NCBI GenBank assembly: GCA_018608765.1
Contig: JABAYY010000081.1
Coordinates: forward strand, 1 to 37,973
From: Flavobacteriaceae bacterium
GTDB taxonomy: Bacteria > Bacteroidota > Bacteroidia > Flavobacteriales > Flavobacteriaceae
Length of the DNA: 37,973 nt
Reading direction: 5' to 3'
In this document: positions 8,627-17,198 of the stretch, piece after piece
Layout: the number at the start of each line of letters is the position of its first letter
Position numbering within the stretch: position 1 is the first letter of the stretch
The notes under the pieces: model-generated
Told to the model about the DNA's origin: nothing
What the model saw: the letters and a program-made list of their open reading frames with translations, nothing else
Database searches by the model: none
Position numbers and translations under genes: made by a program

Positions 8627-8654
8627 ATAAATCCCGGACACGCTGGGATTTATT
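8626..8654. terminator. Bidirectional terminator between tatA and the DUF4837 gene
   Basis: Perfect ten-base arms AATAAATCCC (8626-8635) and GGGATTTATT (8645-8654) enclose a 9-base loop and are followed by GTTTTAT. The A/T flanks on both sides let it act in both directions. It begins at the tatA stop and its right arm contains the DUF4837 stop codon, so one element serves both convergent genes. Confidence 0.85.
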
Positions 8655-9627
8655 GTTTTATGGTTATCGATCGTATAATCGCTTCTAATTCAAAGATGTA
8701 ATCGCGTTTACCAACAGAAGGCGCAAACACGAATCCTTCAGCAATCAAATAGCGATTGTTTACTTTGTCTTCTATCCAATAATTTATAAAGGGGCCAGAC
8801 ATAAAAGCGTCTTTTACTTGCCAAATACTTTTTGTTTCATAGCTAGTTAAATTCGCTACTTTAGTGTCACCAAAAAAGGGCCTATATGCATTTTCTGTCG
8901 TCATATAGCTGCCATCGACAGGCCCTGGAATGTAGCGCTTCCCGATAGAATCTCGCACTGTAATTACCCTTTTTGCAAGAGATTCTTTGGTCATTTTTGC
9001 ATCAAAAGGAAGTGTGTATAGTAATAAATTCACCGTCCCTGTTTTAATATCTCTTCGTATCCAAGAAAAATTATCTACCTGTTTGGCAATGCGATAAAGC
9101 GACGAAAACTGAATGTTAATCCCAAACTGCTCGGAGAGGGTCGTTGAATTGTAAAGCGTCTTTCTGGTTCGACGTTGCTTTTCTTGAATCTCTTGAGATT
9201 TGAAAACTTTAACAATCTTACCCTGATTTGTTATAAATTGATCTTTAATTTCTTGATTGGTCATTCCGCCAACCGTAACCATCCTTTGAGGTAACGCATA
9301 AGGATCTTTATAAAATTTTGTGGCGGCTGGGACTCCTTTATTTATTTTTAAAACGAGTCGGGTATTTTTCACAAACCCTGTAAAAACTGAAGAGGGAATT
9401 TGTCGTAATGTAAGTTGAGGCTCGTCTTGAGGCAAACCATACAGGGGGGCGCCAATGGTATATCGAATGGTCTCACCAACAGATGATTCCCATAAATCAT
9501 TATCAATTACCACCGATAAATCATTGATGTTTCCTGAAGATTTAGGCTTATAAACTTTGGTGGTGTTCGAGTCCTCACAAGCAGATAAAAGGAACAATAA
9601 ACATAACGCTTTTAAAAAATGTCTCAT
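8650..9627 (-). CDS. DUF4837 family lipoprotein
   Basis: A 325-residue predicted lipoprotein of the Bacteroidota family DUF4837, whose function is unknown. The signal peptide ends in LLSAC with the lipidated cysteine at residue 17, followed by acidic residues. The body is a single globular periplasmic domain without catalytic motifs that I recognise. It sits 11 bases after the lytic transglycosylase gene and is the last gene of the pgk operon, which hints at a cell-wall role. The family name is from memory of the sequence pattern (SGNINDLSVVID near the mature N-terminus). Confidence 0.85.
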   Translation of the reverse strand: MRHFLKALCLLFLLSACEDSNTTKVYKPKSSGNINDLSVVIDNDLWESSVGETIRYTIGAPLYGLPQDEPQLTLRQIPSSVFTGFVKNTRLVLKINKGVPAATKFYKDPYALPQRMVTVGGMTNQEIKDQFITNQGKIVKVFKSQEIQEKQRRTRKTLYNSTTLSEQFGINIQFSSLYRIAKQVDNFSWIRRDIKTGTVNLLLYTLPFDAKMTKESLAKRVITVRDSIGKRYIPGPVDGSYMTTENAYRPFFGDTKVANLTSYETKSIWQVKDAFMSGPFINYWIEDKVNNRYLIAEGFVFAPSVGKRDYIFELEAIIRSITIKQ

Positions 9628-9638
9628 CGAGCTGTGTT

Positions 9639-11126
9639 TTAGTTAGAAATAATCAAAGTCATCCCTGGTTTTAAATTACTGTCCCAAATATCATTCCATT
9701 CTTTGAGGTTTTGAATAGAAATACCTTTTAGTTTATTTGAAATACTCCAAAGGGAATCGCCAGACTTTACTAAATATGTTGATTTTTTAGAGGAATTTTT
9801 AATGCTTTTGGTGACAGATTTTGAGTTTTTAAAAGGGTCGTCTGCAGTCGGGTTTCGGGAATAAATTGTCAGTCGTTGACCTATTTTTAAATCATTGGTT
9901 CGCAATCCGTTCCATTTTTTTATTTGACTCACTCTGACTCTGAATTTACGTGCAATTTTTCCTAAATAATCCCCTGATTTAACTTTATATCTAATTTTAG
10001 AATCGATTTTAAAAAATTGCGGCAAAGGTTTCTCGCGCGCTTCAAACTCCGCTTTGGCTGCGGCATAAATTTGGGTTTCATTTTGAACAAAATCACCAAT
10101 TTTGGAAAGAGGAAGCCTAAGCGTATAGGATTTATTATCTAAAACAGGAATAAGGTCTAATTTGTAAGATGGATTGAGGTGTTGTAGTGTTTCTATTTTG
10201 ATCGCCGTAAACTCAGCAACCTGATCCAAAGAAATCATTTGTTTGACGTGAATGGTATCCGTTGCTATGATTGGAAGTTGATTGCTTTCAACTTGAAATC
10301 CGTGAGCTTCCGCATATTCAAAAAGATAAAGAGTTGCTAAAAAAGCAGGGAGATAGCCTGCGGTTTCACTTGGAAGAAACGGTCGAATGTTCCAATAGTT
10401 TTGATAGCCTCCAGATCTTCGAATTGCCTTCGTGACATTTCCAGGGCCTGAATTATAGGCCGCTAAAGCAAGGTCCCAGTCACCAAACGTTTTATACAGG
10501 GATGCTAAGTATTTCGCAGCAGCATTGGTAGAACGTAAAGGGTCGCACCGTTCATCGACATAACTACTGACTTCAAGGCCATATTGCTTGCCTGTGGCAA
10601 ACATAAACTGCCAAAGCCCTGTAGCCCCCACGCGCGATTTTGCTCGCGGTTTTAAAGCCGATTCAACAACAGCCAAATATTTAATTTCGAAAGGAAGGTT
10701 GTGTTTGTCTAAAATTTCCTCAAACATTGGAAAGTAGTACTGACTGCGATTGATCAAGGTTTCCGTGGAGCGTTTCCGACTTTTTAAATAGCGCTTTATA
10801 ACACTTTCCAAAGCGGGGTTGTATTCGATATTGAAAGGACTTTTTGCATCAAGAAAAGCCAATCGTTTTTTGAGTGTATCCGTTGGTAACTCTGGATAAT
10901 AGATTGGCTCATAAAACTGGTTGGAAACGCTATTTGATAGCGTATCATATAATGAATTATTATACACTTCATTATACCAACGCTTTTCAATCTTCTGGAC
11001 CTTTTTAAGGCTTAGTGAATCAGAGTCAGTCGGTCGTGTATTCTCCACGTTCAAGCTGTCAATACTTTGACTGTGTAAAAGACCACTACTTAATATTCCG
11101 AAAAATAAAAAAACACTTAATTTCAT
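9639..11126 (-). CDS. LysM-containing lytic transglycosylase (MltD-like)
   Basis: This exported enzyme cleaves the glycan strand of peptidoglycan to form 1,6-anhydro-muramic ends. A signal peptide (about 1-20) is followed by a family 1 SLT domain. Its catalytic glutamate is E155 in VVESALKP, followed by SRVGATGLWQFM and AYNSGPGNV (223-231). A degenerate LysM lies at about 293-340 and two good LysM repeats at about 379-423 and 449-495, which bind peptidoglycan. The 495 residues fit MltD-type proteins. It lies 53 bases downstream of pgk without an evident promoter, so it is probably co-transcribed with it. Confidence 0.93.
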   Translation of the reverse strand: MKLSVFLFFGILSSGLLHSQSIDSLNVENTRPTDSDSLSLKKVQKIEKRWYNEVYNNSLYDTLSNSVSNQFYEPIYYPELPTDTLKKRLAFLDAKSPFNIEYNPALESVIKRYLKSRKRSTETLINRSQYYFPMFEEILDKHNLPFEIKYLAVVESALKPRAKSRVGATGLWQFMFATGKQYGLEVSSYVDERCDPLRSTNAAAKYLASLYKTFGDWDLALAAYNSGPGNVTKAIRRSGGYQNYWNIRPFLPSETAGYLPAFLATLYLFEYAEAHGFQVESNQLPIIATDTIHVKQMISLDQVAEFTAIKIETLQHLNPSYKLDLIPVLDNKSYTLRLPLSKIGDFVQNETQIYAAAKAEFEAREKPLPQFFKIDSKIRYKVKSGDYLGKIARKFRVRVSQIKKWNGLRTNDLKIGQRLTIYSRNPTADDPFKNSKSVTKSIKNSSKKSTYLVKSGDSLWSISNKLKGISIQNLKEWNDIWDSNLKPGMTLIISN

Positions 11127-11179
11127 TCTATAAGACCCCTATTTCTGTTAATACCATCTTTAAACGCACTCAGTGGAAC

Positions 11180-12367
11180 TTACTCAGAAATAGCTGCAAT
11201 CCCCGGAAGAATTTTCCCTTCTAAACTTTCAAGCATAGCACCACCCCCTGTACTTACATAGCTCACTTTGTTTTCAAAACCAAACTGCTTTACAGCTGCT
11301 ACAGAGTCGCCTCCACCAACAAGTGAAAAAGCACCGTTTTTTGTTGCTTCAGCAATAGAATCTCCTAATGCTATTGTTCCGCTAGAAAATGTTTCCATTT
11401 CAAAAACACCTAATGGGCCGTTCCATAAAATAGTTTTACATTGCTGTACAACTTTATTAAATATCGCCTTTGATTTTGGACCACAATCCAAACCTTGCCA
11501 GTTTTCTGGAATGGCTCTAACATCTACTATTTGTGTGTTAGCATCATTACTAAAATCATCTGCTGCCAATACATCTACAGGGATGTGAATTTGAACATTT
11601 TTAGACTTAGCTTTTTCAAGAATTTCAAGGGCCAAATCCATTTTATCATCCTCACAAATAGAATCACCAACATGTCCGCCTAATGCTTTTACAAATGTAA
11701 ATGTCATTCCGCCACCTATAATTAAATGGTCTACTTTATCTAAAATATTATCTATAATTGTGATTTTTGAGGAGACTTTAGCGCCTCCCAAAATTGCTAA
11801 AACTGGCTTTTCTCCCGTTTGCATTACTTTACCAATACTGTCAATTTCTTGAGCTAATAAGCTTCCAAAACATTTATTTACTGGAAAAAACTGAGCGATA
11901 ATAGTTGTTGATGCATGGGCTCTGTGCGCAGTTCCAAAAGCATCATTGATATAAAAATCTCCTAACTTAGAAAGCGCCTCAGCAAAGCCAAGATCTCCTT
12001 TTGTTTCTTCGCTATGGTATCTTAAGTTTTCCAATAACAACACCTGGCCAGGCTCTAAGTTGTCGGCTGCAGCTTGGGCTTCTTCTCCAACACAATCGCT
12101 AGAAAACAAAACCTGAACCCCTAAAATAGTTTCAAGTGTACTTACAATATGACGCAATGAAAATTCAGGTTCTTGAGCAGTAGGGCGGCCTAGGTGAGAC
12201 ATTAAGATACAGCTACCGCCATCTTCCAAGACCTTTAAAATAGTTGGTTTTGCTGAAACAATTCTAGTGTCATCAGTAACTTCAAATTGAGAATTTAAAG
12301 GCACATTAAAATCTACACGTATTAATGCTTTGGTATTATTAAAATTTAAGTTCTTTATACTTTTCAT
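11180..12367 (-). CDS. pgk: Phosphoglycerate kinase
   Basis: This glycolytic enzyme transfers the acyl phosphate of 1,3-bisphosphoglycerate to ADP. The 395-residue length is normal. Landmarks are RVDFNVPLN near the N-terminus, MSHLGRP, the GGAKVSSKI nucleotide-domain segment, GPLGVFE, and the GGGDSVAAV ATP-binding loop near the C-terminus. A perfect -7 element lies about 36 bases upstream. It heads a minus-strand operon with the lytic transglycosylase and DUF4837 genes, an unusual pairing of a glycolytic gene with wall enzymes. Confidence 0.98.
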   Translation of the reverse strand: MKSIKNLNFNNTKALIRVDFNVPLNSQFEVTDDTRIVSAKPTILKVLEDGGSCILMSHLGRPTAQEPEFSLRHIVSTLETILGVQVLFSSDCVGEEAQAAADNLEPGQVLLLENLRYHSEETKGDLGFAEALSKLGDFYINDAFGTAHRAHASTTIIAQFFPVNKCFGSLLAQEIDSIGKVMQTGEKPVLAILGGAKVSSKITIIDNILDKVDHLIIGGGMTFTFVKALGGHVGDSICEDDKMDLALEILEKAKSKNVQIHIPVDVLAADDFSNDANTQIVDVRAIPENWQGLDCGPKSKAIFNKVVQQCKTILWNGPLGVFEMETFSSGTIALGDSIAEATKNGAFSLVGGGDSVAAVKQFGFENKVSYVSTGGGAMLESLEGKILPGIAAISE

Positions 12368-12402
12368 TTCTTCGAGATAATATGGTTTAATTTATAAAAA
12401 AT

Positions 12403-12410
12403 CAAAGGTA
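12403..12410 (-). promoter_or_regulatory. -7 element TACCTTTG for pgk
   Basis: A perfect TAnnTTTG on the minus strand 35 bases before the pgk ATG, in the 190-base divergent gap with holB. No clear -33 TTG is visible. The rest of this gap (12411-12545) shows no further structure that I can support. Confidence 0.55.
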
Positions 12411-12545
12411 AGTAATTCTTTTAGCCTAAGGAAAAACCGTTTAGGAAAGTTGAGACTAGAAGTCGAAAAAATTAAAGTTTCAAAATTTGTAGCTAGAAGG
12501 GGCTTTGGAGAACTAGATTTCATGAGGAGATTCAATTAAATCTGC

Positions 12546-12553
12546 TATCTTTG
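12546..12553 (+). promoter_or_regulatory. -7 element TATCTTTG directly before holB
   Basis: A perfect TAnnTTTG whose last base is only 4 bases from the holB ATG at 12558. Transcription would start at or next to the A of the start codon, giving a leaderless mRNA. Confidence 0.55.
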
Positions 12554-12557
12554 TTTT

Positions 12558-13685
12558 ATGACTTTTGAGGATATTATAGGGCAATCTTTTTTAAAAACAC
12601 ACTTAACACAAAGTATAAATTCTGGACGTATTCCACATGCACAACTTTACGTTGGTAAACGTGGTGTAGGCGCACTCCCTATAGCGATTGCCTATGCCGA
12701 CTATTTAATGAAACAACAGCAAGAAGGGGTTGGAACAATGAACCCACTCACTCATCCAAACATACACTTTGTTTATCCTGTAACTACGAGCGATAAGGTT
12801 AAATCAAAACCCATCTCATCCAACTACCTTACGGAATGGCGCAACTTTATAGAAACGAATCCATATGGATCCATAAACGATTGGTATGACCTAGTTGGCG
12901 TGGGTAATAAACAAGGAAATATTGGGGTCGAGGAAGCAAATGATGTTGTATCTAAAATGTCATTAAAGGCGTTTAACGGCGGTTATAAAGTGATGATTGT
13001 TTGGATGGCGGAAAAGATGAATTCCATGTGTGCCAATAAGTTACTGAAACTAATTGAGGAGCCTGCGGATAAAACAGTAATCATCCTTGTTACAGAAGAC
13101 GAAGAGCAACTCATTAATACCATTCGCTCACGTTGTCAAGTAGTTCACTTAAACCCGCTTTCGGAGGAAACTCTAAAAAGCACATTGATTAACACTCATA
13201 ACACCGAAAGTGATTTAGCACAAAACATTGCCCACCAATCGGAGGGAAGCTATAGTAGAGCGTTAGACTTATTAAGTCAGGAGCCTGAGGACCTTAAGTT
13301 TGAAGCCTGGTTTATCGCTTGGGTTCGGACAGCATTTCAAGCAAAAAGCAATAAGCAGTCTATTAATAGTTTGATGGCTTGGAGCGCCGAAATATCAAAA
13401 GCTGGTCGAGAAATTCAAAAACAATTTTTAGACTACAGTTTGCGATTTTTTAGACAAGCAATGCTATATAATTATGGAGCTAAAAGTCTGGTATTCATGA
13501 ACTTAAGCGACAAATCCTTTAAGTTTGAAAACTTTGCTCCTTTTATTGACGCTTCCAACATTGCTGAAATAACAAAAGAAATTGAACTGGCAAACTACCA
13601 CATTGAGCGCAATGCGAACCCTAAGATTGTACTAACAGATTTATCTATCAAACTAACAAGACTGTTACATCTTAAGAAAGCCTAG
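12558..13685 (+). CDS. holB: DNA polymerase III subunit delta'
   Basis: A clamp-loader subunit that helps load the beta clamp during replication. The 375-residue protein opens with the clamp-loader pattern FEDIIGQSFLKTHL and RIPHAQLYVG. The P-loop position reads VGKRGVGALP (residues 32-41), lacking the Lys-Ser/Thr of a working Walker A, as expected for delta', which does not hydrolyse ATP. KLLKLIEEP and TIRSRCQVV (sensor/SRC motif) follow. The N-terminus matches homologues, so this ATG is right even though a -7 element sits 4 bases before it. Its stop overlaps the stop of the convergent OmpH-like gene. Confidence 0.92.
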   Translation: MTFEDIIGQSFLKTHLTQSINSGRIPHAQLYVGKRGVGALPIAIAYADYLMKQQQEGVGTMNPLTHPNIHFVYPVTTSDKVKSKPISSNYLTEWRNFIETNPYGSINDWYDLVGVGNKQGNIGVEEANDVVSKMSLKAFNGGYKVMIVWMAEKMNSMCANKLLKLIEEPADKTVIILVTEDEEQLINTIRSRCQVVHLNPLSEETLKSTLINTHNTESDLAQNIAHQSEGSYSRALDLLSQEPEDLKFEAWFIAWVRTAFQAKSNKQSINSLMAWSAEISKAGREIQKQFLDYSLRFFRQAMLYNYGAKSLVFMNLSDKSFKFENFAPFIDASNIAEITKEIELANYHIERNANPKIVLTDLSIKLTRLLHLKKA

Positions 13686-14197
13686 TTTTTGCTACTATAG
13701 CTTTCATTAAGCGCCTTTAAGATTTCTTGCGTTAGGTCTGATGTTTCTTCACCATACAAAACACTTCCAGCCTCGTTACTTCCTAAAATATAATTGTAGC
13801 TATTTGATTTGCCATAGGCTTGAACAAACTCTTTAACTCTATTAATAATAGAATCGTTGAGTGTTTGGCTTTCTTGTGCAATTTGCTGTTGTTCAAACTG
13901 GACACGTTGAGATAATACTTGTTCTTTTTGTTGAAGTTCTTGAGATAGTTTTTGAATCGCAGATTGCGACATTTTTCTTGCTTTTAACTCGGCTTCTTTA
14001 ATTTCTAATTCAAATGCAGACCGTAAACTATCTGTACGTATTTTGAAAGCTTCAATTTTAGTATTCAAGGTCGCTTCAACATCTTTTCGTTCTTGGTACT
14101 CATTTATTAAAACTCCGTTATCCACAAAGCCAATTTTTTGTTGTTGGCAGGCTGTTAGACTTATAATCGTTAAAAATACAATGGCTAATTTTTTCAT
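13682..14197 (-). CDS. OmpH/Skp family periplasmic chaperone-like lipoprotein
   Basis: A 171-residue protein with a lipoprotein signal peptide (ISLTAC, Cys at 17), then the OmpH pattern IGFVDNGVLINEYQERKDVE and a long Gln/Glu/Lys-rich helical region, as in Skp-like chaperones that hold unfolded outer-membrane proteins. Classic Skp is soluble; the apparent lipid anchor sets this one apart. The C-terminal part (SYNYILGSNEAGSVLYGEETSDLTQEIL) is the family's usual ending. It has its own promoter upstream and shares four bases of stop codon overlap (CTAG) with holB. Confidence 0.85.
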   Translation of the reverse strand: MKKLAIVFLTIISLTACQQQKIGFVDNGVLINEYQERKDVEATLNTKIEAFKIRTDSLRSAFELEIKEAELKARKMSQSAIQKLSQELQQKEQVLSQRVQFEQQQIAQESQTLNDSIINRVKEFVQAYGKSNSYNYILGSNEAGSVLYGEETSDLTQEILKALNESYSSKN

Positions 14198-14222
14198 GAT
14201 GGCTTTAGTTTGTTTGTGAATG

Positions 14223-14230
14223 CAAAAGTA
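14223..14230 (-). promoter_or_regulatory. -7 element TACTTTTG for the OmpH-like gene
   Basis: A perfect TAnnTTTG on the minus strand, 25 bases before the start codon at 14197, in a 228-base non-coding gap. A TTG occurs 13 bases upstream of it, closer than the usual spacing of about 19-21. Confidence 0.5.
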
Positions 14231-14283
14231 AAAAAACTAATTACAATAGTATAAAAATAAGTGCTTGACTTACCTTATAATAA

Positions 14284-14297
14284 AAAACTATAGTTTT
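14284..14297. repeat. Palindrome AAAACTATAGTTTT upstream of the OmpH-like gene
   Basis: A perfect 14-base palindrome about 87 bases upstream of the start codon at 14197 and about 54 bases upstream of its -7 element. It may be an operator or part of a weak terminator for the methyltransferase gene. In AT-rich DNA such a palindrome could be chance. Confidence 0.25.
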
Positions 14298-14425
14298 ATT
14301 TACTTTCAATTGTGAAAAGCTATTGTTTTTGACTTAATTAGGCGGTGCTTAAATCGTCAAAAATAAAAACAGAATGTCATTGCAGGGGGTTTAAGGAGAA
14401 AAGACGCTGAGAGGGCTTTAAAACG

Positions 14426-15280
14426 CTAATCCTTGTTTTTAAGGACATAAATAAGCGACGAATACTCTCCAGACTTTAATGCCTTTAAATTTGAAAGAAA
14501 TCCCACCCAAATACTATTAAGAATTTTAAGAGACCCTGTTTTTAGTTTGTTGGAAAGCAAGCTGACATAATAAGCGTCCATAACTAAAGGGTGGGTAACA
14601 TCTAACTTCATTTGAACTTCAGAAAAAAGGTGTGAAATTGATTGCTGGGAAAAGTGCCACAAGTGTCTTGGGACGTCATAAGCCGCCCAAAAGTTTTTAA
14701 AATAATGCGCATCAAAGCTTTTAAAATTTGGGACTGCAACGACAATGCGGCCATTTGGCTTCAAAAGTTTCCGGAACGTTTTTATATCATCTTCTAAGTT
14801 TGGGAGATGCTCTAATACATGCCAAAGGGTAATAACATCAAACGATTTTTCAGGGAGCGTGTGCAGGGTAGCGGTATCAAAGACAGTCTTAGAAGCTTTT
14901 AAATTTGCGAGATTTCGCGCAGTCGGATTAGGCTCTATCCCTGTTACATCCCAACCTCTTTTTTTAGCAGCTCGTAAGAAAAAACCTGTGCCGGCCCCGA
15001 CATCCAATAACGCGGCCTGTTTTGATTGATACGGTTTTAAAAGCCGGAGTTTTCTTCGCACTGAAATAGAACGAACGGCATGGTACAAAAGATCGAAAAG
15101 AGACTTTCGCTGATTGGTGTGAGAAATATAATTAGTGTCAGAGTAGTAGTTTGAAAGCTCGGAGTCTGACGGCTTAGGATGCGTGTAAAGTAACTCTTTT
15201 GATGCGTCATAAAAGAGCTCAAAGGAGTCTCCGCTCACGGAGTAGTCTTTAAGTTTCAGATGGCTCTTATGCAATTTCAT
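14426..15280 (-). CDS. Class I SAM-dependent methyltransferase
   Basis: A 284-residue cytosolic methyltransferase of the Methyltransf_23/UbiE-like type. The SAM-binding motif LLDVGAGTGFFL lies at about 91-102. An acidic ribose-binding position follows in VTGIEPNPTA, then the post-I/II region DVITLWHVLEHLPNLEDD and LKPNGRIVVAVPNF. The N-terminal 80 residues, including YDASKELLYTHPKPS, resemble the region before the domain in methyltransferases of polysaccharide or lipid pathways, but the substrate cannot be read. It starts just after a parS-like site, 31 bases downstream of mnmG, and may be co-transcribed with it. Confidence 0.85.
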   Translation of the reverse strand: MKLHKSHLKLKDYSVSGDSFELFYDASKELLYTHPKPSDSELSNYYSDTNYISHTNQRKSLFDLLYHAVRSISVRRKLRLLKPYQSKQAALLDVGAGTGFFLRAAKKRGWDVTGIEPNPTARNLANLKASKTVFDTATLHTLPEKSFDVITLWHVLEHLPNLEDDIKTFRKLLKPNGRIVVAVPNFKSFDAHYFKNFWAAYDVPRHLWHFSQQSISHLFSEVQMKLDVTHPLVMDAYYVSLLSNKLKTGSLKILNSIWVGFLSNLKALKSGEYSSLIYVLKNKD

Positions 15281-15285
15281 AGTGA

Positions 15286-15301
15286 CGTTCCACGTGGAAC
15301 A
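15286..15301. promoter_or_regulatory. parS-type centromere site (second copy)
   Basis: The sequence cGTTCCACGTGGAACa contains the perfect 14-base palindrome GTTCCACGTGGAAC (15287-15300) of the bacterial parS family bound by ParB/Spo0J. Its outer left base is C instead of T. It lies in the 31-base gap between the mnmG stop and the methyltransferase start, so it was kept in a very small space. Confidence 0.8.
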
Positions 15302-15311
15302 ATTAGGTTAA

Positions 15312-17183
15312 CTAACGCCCCATATATACGAGTAGCACTGAAATGTCGTTTGGGGAAACCCCACTAATTCGAGAAGCTTGTGCGACCGTTGTAGGTTGTA
15401 TTTTTTTTAGTTTTTCACGCGCTTCATAACTCATAGATTTAATTTGAGAATAATCAAATCCATCAGGAATTTTGACATATTCTAACCTAGTAAGTTTGTC
15501 CGCGTTATTCTTTTCTTTGGCTATATATCCAGAATACTTCACTTGTATTTCAGCCTGCTCAATTACCTCATTGTCCAAATCATTGGATTGTACATAGGCT
15601 TCAACTGCTTCAAACTTTCGAACATCTTCGATGCCAATATTGGGTCTTGAAAATATTTTAAACATTTTGTCAGACTGACGAATGGGTTGTGAGTTTTTGC
15701 TTTCTAAAACAGGATTTGCTTCTTCTGGCTTGACGCTTTGTGTTCTAAAAAAACCGACAAATGCTTCAGCTTTTGATAGTTTTTCCTCCATTCTTTTGAG
15801 ACGTTTTTCACTTGCAATGCCAAGCTCATAACCTTTAGGTGTCAACCTAATGTCCGCATTATCTTGACGAAGAAGGGTGCGATATTCAGCTCTAGAGGTA
15901 AACATTCTATAAGGTTCTTCAGTGCCTTTGGTAATAAGGTCGTCAATGAGTACACCAATGTAAGCTTCATTTCTTTTCAACACAAAAGGCTCTTTTTCTT
16001 GGACTTTTAAGCTGGCATTAATTCCAGCCATCAATCCTTGCGATGCCGCTTCTTCGTAACCTGTCGTTCCATTGATTTGACCCGCAAAATATAAACCTTT
16101 AACCAACTTGGTTTCTAAAGAATGTAACAACTGAGTAGGAGGGAAGTAGTCGTATTCAATAGCGTATCCCGGTCTAAAAAACTTTACGTTTTCAAAACCT
16201 TTAACAGCACTTAATGCTTTAAATTGGACATCTTCTGGCAAGGAGGTTGAGAACCCATTAATATAATATTCTACAGTATTCCAACCTTCAGGTTCTACAA
16301 AGATCTGATGGCGGTCTTTATCTGCAAAACGATTTATTTTATCTTCTATAGAGGGGCAGTATCGTGGGCCTAGACTTTGGATACGTCCATTAAACATAGG
16401 AGAACGATCAAAACCTTCTCTTAATAAATTATGGACTTCTAAACTCGTGTAAGACATATGACAAGGCCGCTGATTTGTTAGGGGCTTTGTAATGTCTGAA
16501 TAAGAAAACTTCTCAGGTGCTGAATCCCCTGGCTGTTCAATCATTTTAGAAAAATCCAAGGAACGGCCATCTACTCTTGGGGGCGTTCCTGTTTTCATTC
16601 TTCCAGACTCAAAACCTAAATCAACGAGTTGTTCGGTGATGCCAGTAGCTGCCTTTTCACCAGCACGACCACCGCCAAAATTCTTATTACCTATATGAAT
16701 CAAACCATTCAAAAAGGTACCATTTGTAAGCACCACAGTTTTTGCTCGAATCTCTAATCCTAAAGAGGTTTTGACCCCTTTTACCTCGTCGCCTTCAACC
16801 ACAAGTCCAGTAACCATTTCTTGATAAAAATCAAGGTTTTTCGTTTGCTCTAGTAACAACCTCCAGTCTTCTGCAAAACGCATGCGATCACTCTGTACTC
16901 GAGGACTCCACATAGCGGGTCCTTTAGACTTGTTAAGCATCTTAAACTGAATGGCAGAAGTGTCGCTTACAATCCCGCTATACCCTCCAAGAGCATCAAT
17001 TTCACGAACGATTTGTCCTTTAGCAATTCCACCCATAGCTGGATTACACGACATTTGGGCTATGTTTTGAAGGTTCATTGTGACCAACAAGGTGTTGCTG
17101 CCCATGTTGGCAGCAGCAGCAGCAGCCTCACTTCCTGCGTGGCCGCCCCCAACTACAATAACGTCATATATTTTATCAAACAT
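15312..17183 (-). CDS. mnmG: tRNA uridine-5-carboxymethylaminomethyl(34) synthesis enzyme MnmG (GidA)
   Basis: An FAD enzyme that, with MnmE, installs the carboxymethylaminomethyl group at the wobble uridine of several tRNAs. The 623 residues are the normal length. The FAD-binding motif VVGGGHAGSEAA is at about 10-21 and the signature MSCNPAMGGIAKG at about 44-56; the GYEEAASQGLMAG segment and the C-terminal SxxDIS-type ending are present. It is flanked on both sides by parS-type palindromes. A -7 element sits 46 bases upstream, with the first parS between promoter and start, so ParB binding could affect its transcription. Confidence 0.98.
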   Translation of the reverse strand: MFDKIYDVIVVGGGHAGSEAAAAAANMGSNTLLVTMNLQNIAQMSCNPAMGGIAKGQIVREIDALGGYSGIVSDTSAIQFKMLNKSKGPAMWSPRVQSDRMRFAEDWRLLLEQTKNLDFYQEMVTGLVVEGDEVKGVKTSLGLEIRAKTVVLTNGTFLNGLIHIGNKNFGGGRAGEKAATGITEQLVDLGFESGRMKTGTPPRVDGRSLDFSKMIEQPGDSAPEKFSYSDITKPLTNQRPCHMSYTSLEVHNLLREGFDRSPMFNGRIQSLGPRYCPSIEDKINRFADKDRHQIFVEPEGWNTVEYYINGFSTSLPEDVQFKALSAVKGFENVKFFRPGYAIEYDYFPPTQLLHSLETKLVKGLYFAGQINGTTGYEEAASQGLMAGINASLKVQEKEPFVLKRNEAYIGVLIDDLITKGTEEPYRMFTSRAEYRTLLRQDNADIRLTPKGYELGIASEKRLKRMEEKLSKAEAFVGFFRTQSVKPEEANPVLESKNSQPIRQSDKMFKIFSRPNIGIEDVRKFEAVEAYVQSNDLDNEVIEQAEIQVKYSGYIAKEKNNADKLTRLEYVKIPDGFDYSQIKSMSYEAREKLKKIQPTTVAQASRISGVSPNDISVLLVYMGR

Positions 17184-17198
17184 TGATTACATTGTTAA

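Noticed and set aside
11268-11588. 106-residue open frame opposite pgk
   Set aside because: It is fully inside pgk on the other strand, with no promoter or protein-like composition; a shadow of a conserved gene.
14118-14126. Perfect DnaA box TTATCCACA
   Set aside because: It is a single copy inside the OmpH-like coding sequence, with no cluster of boxes or AT-rich unwinding region beside it; chance is likely. It does not mark an origin.
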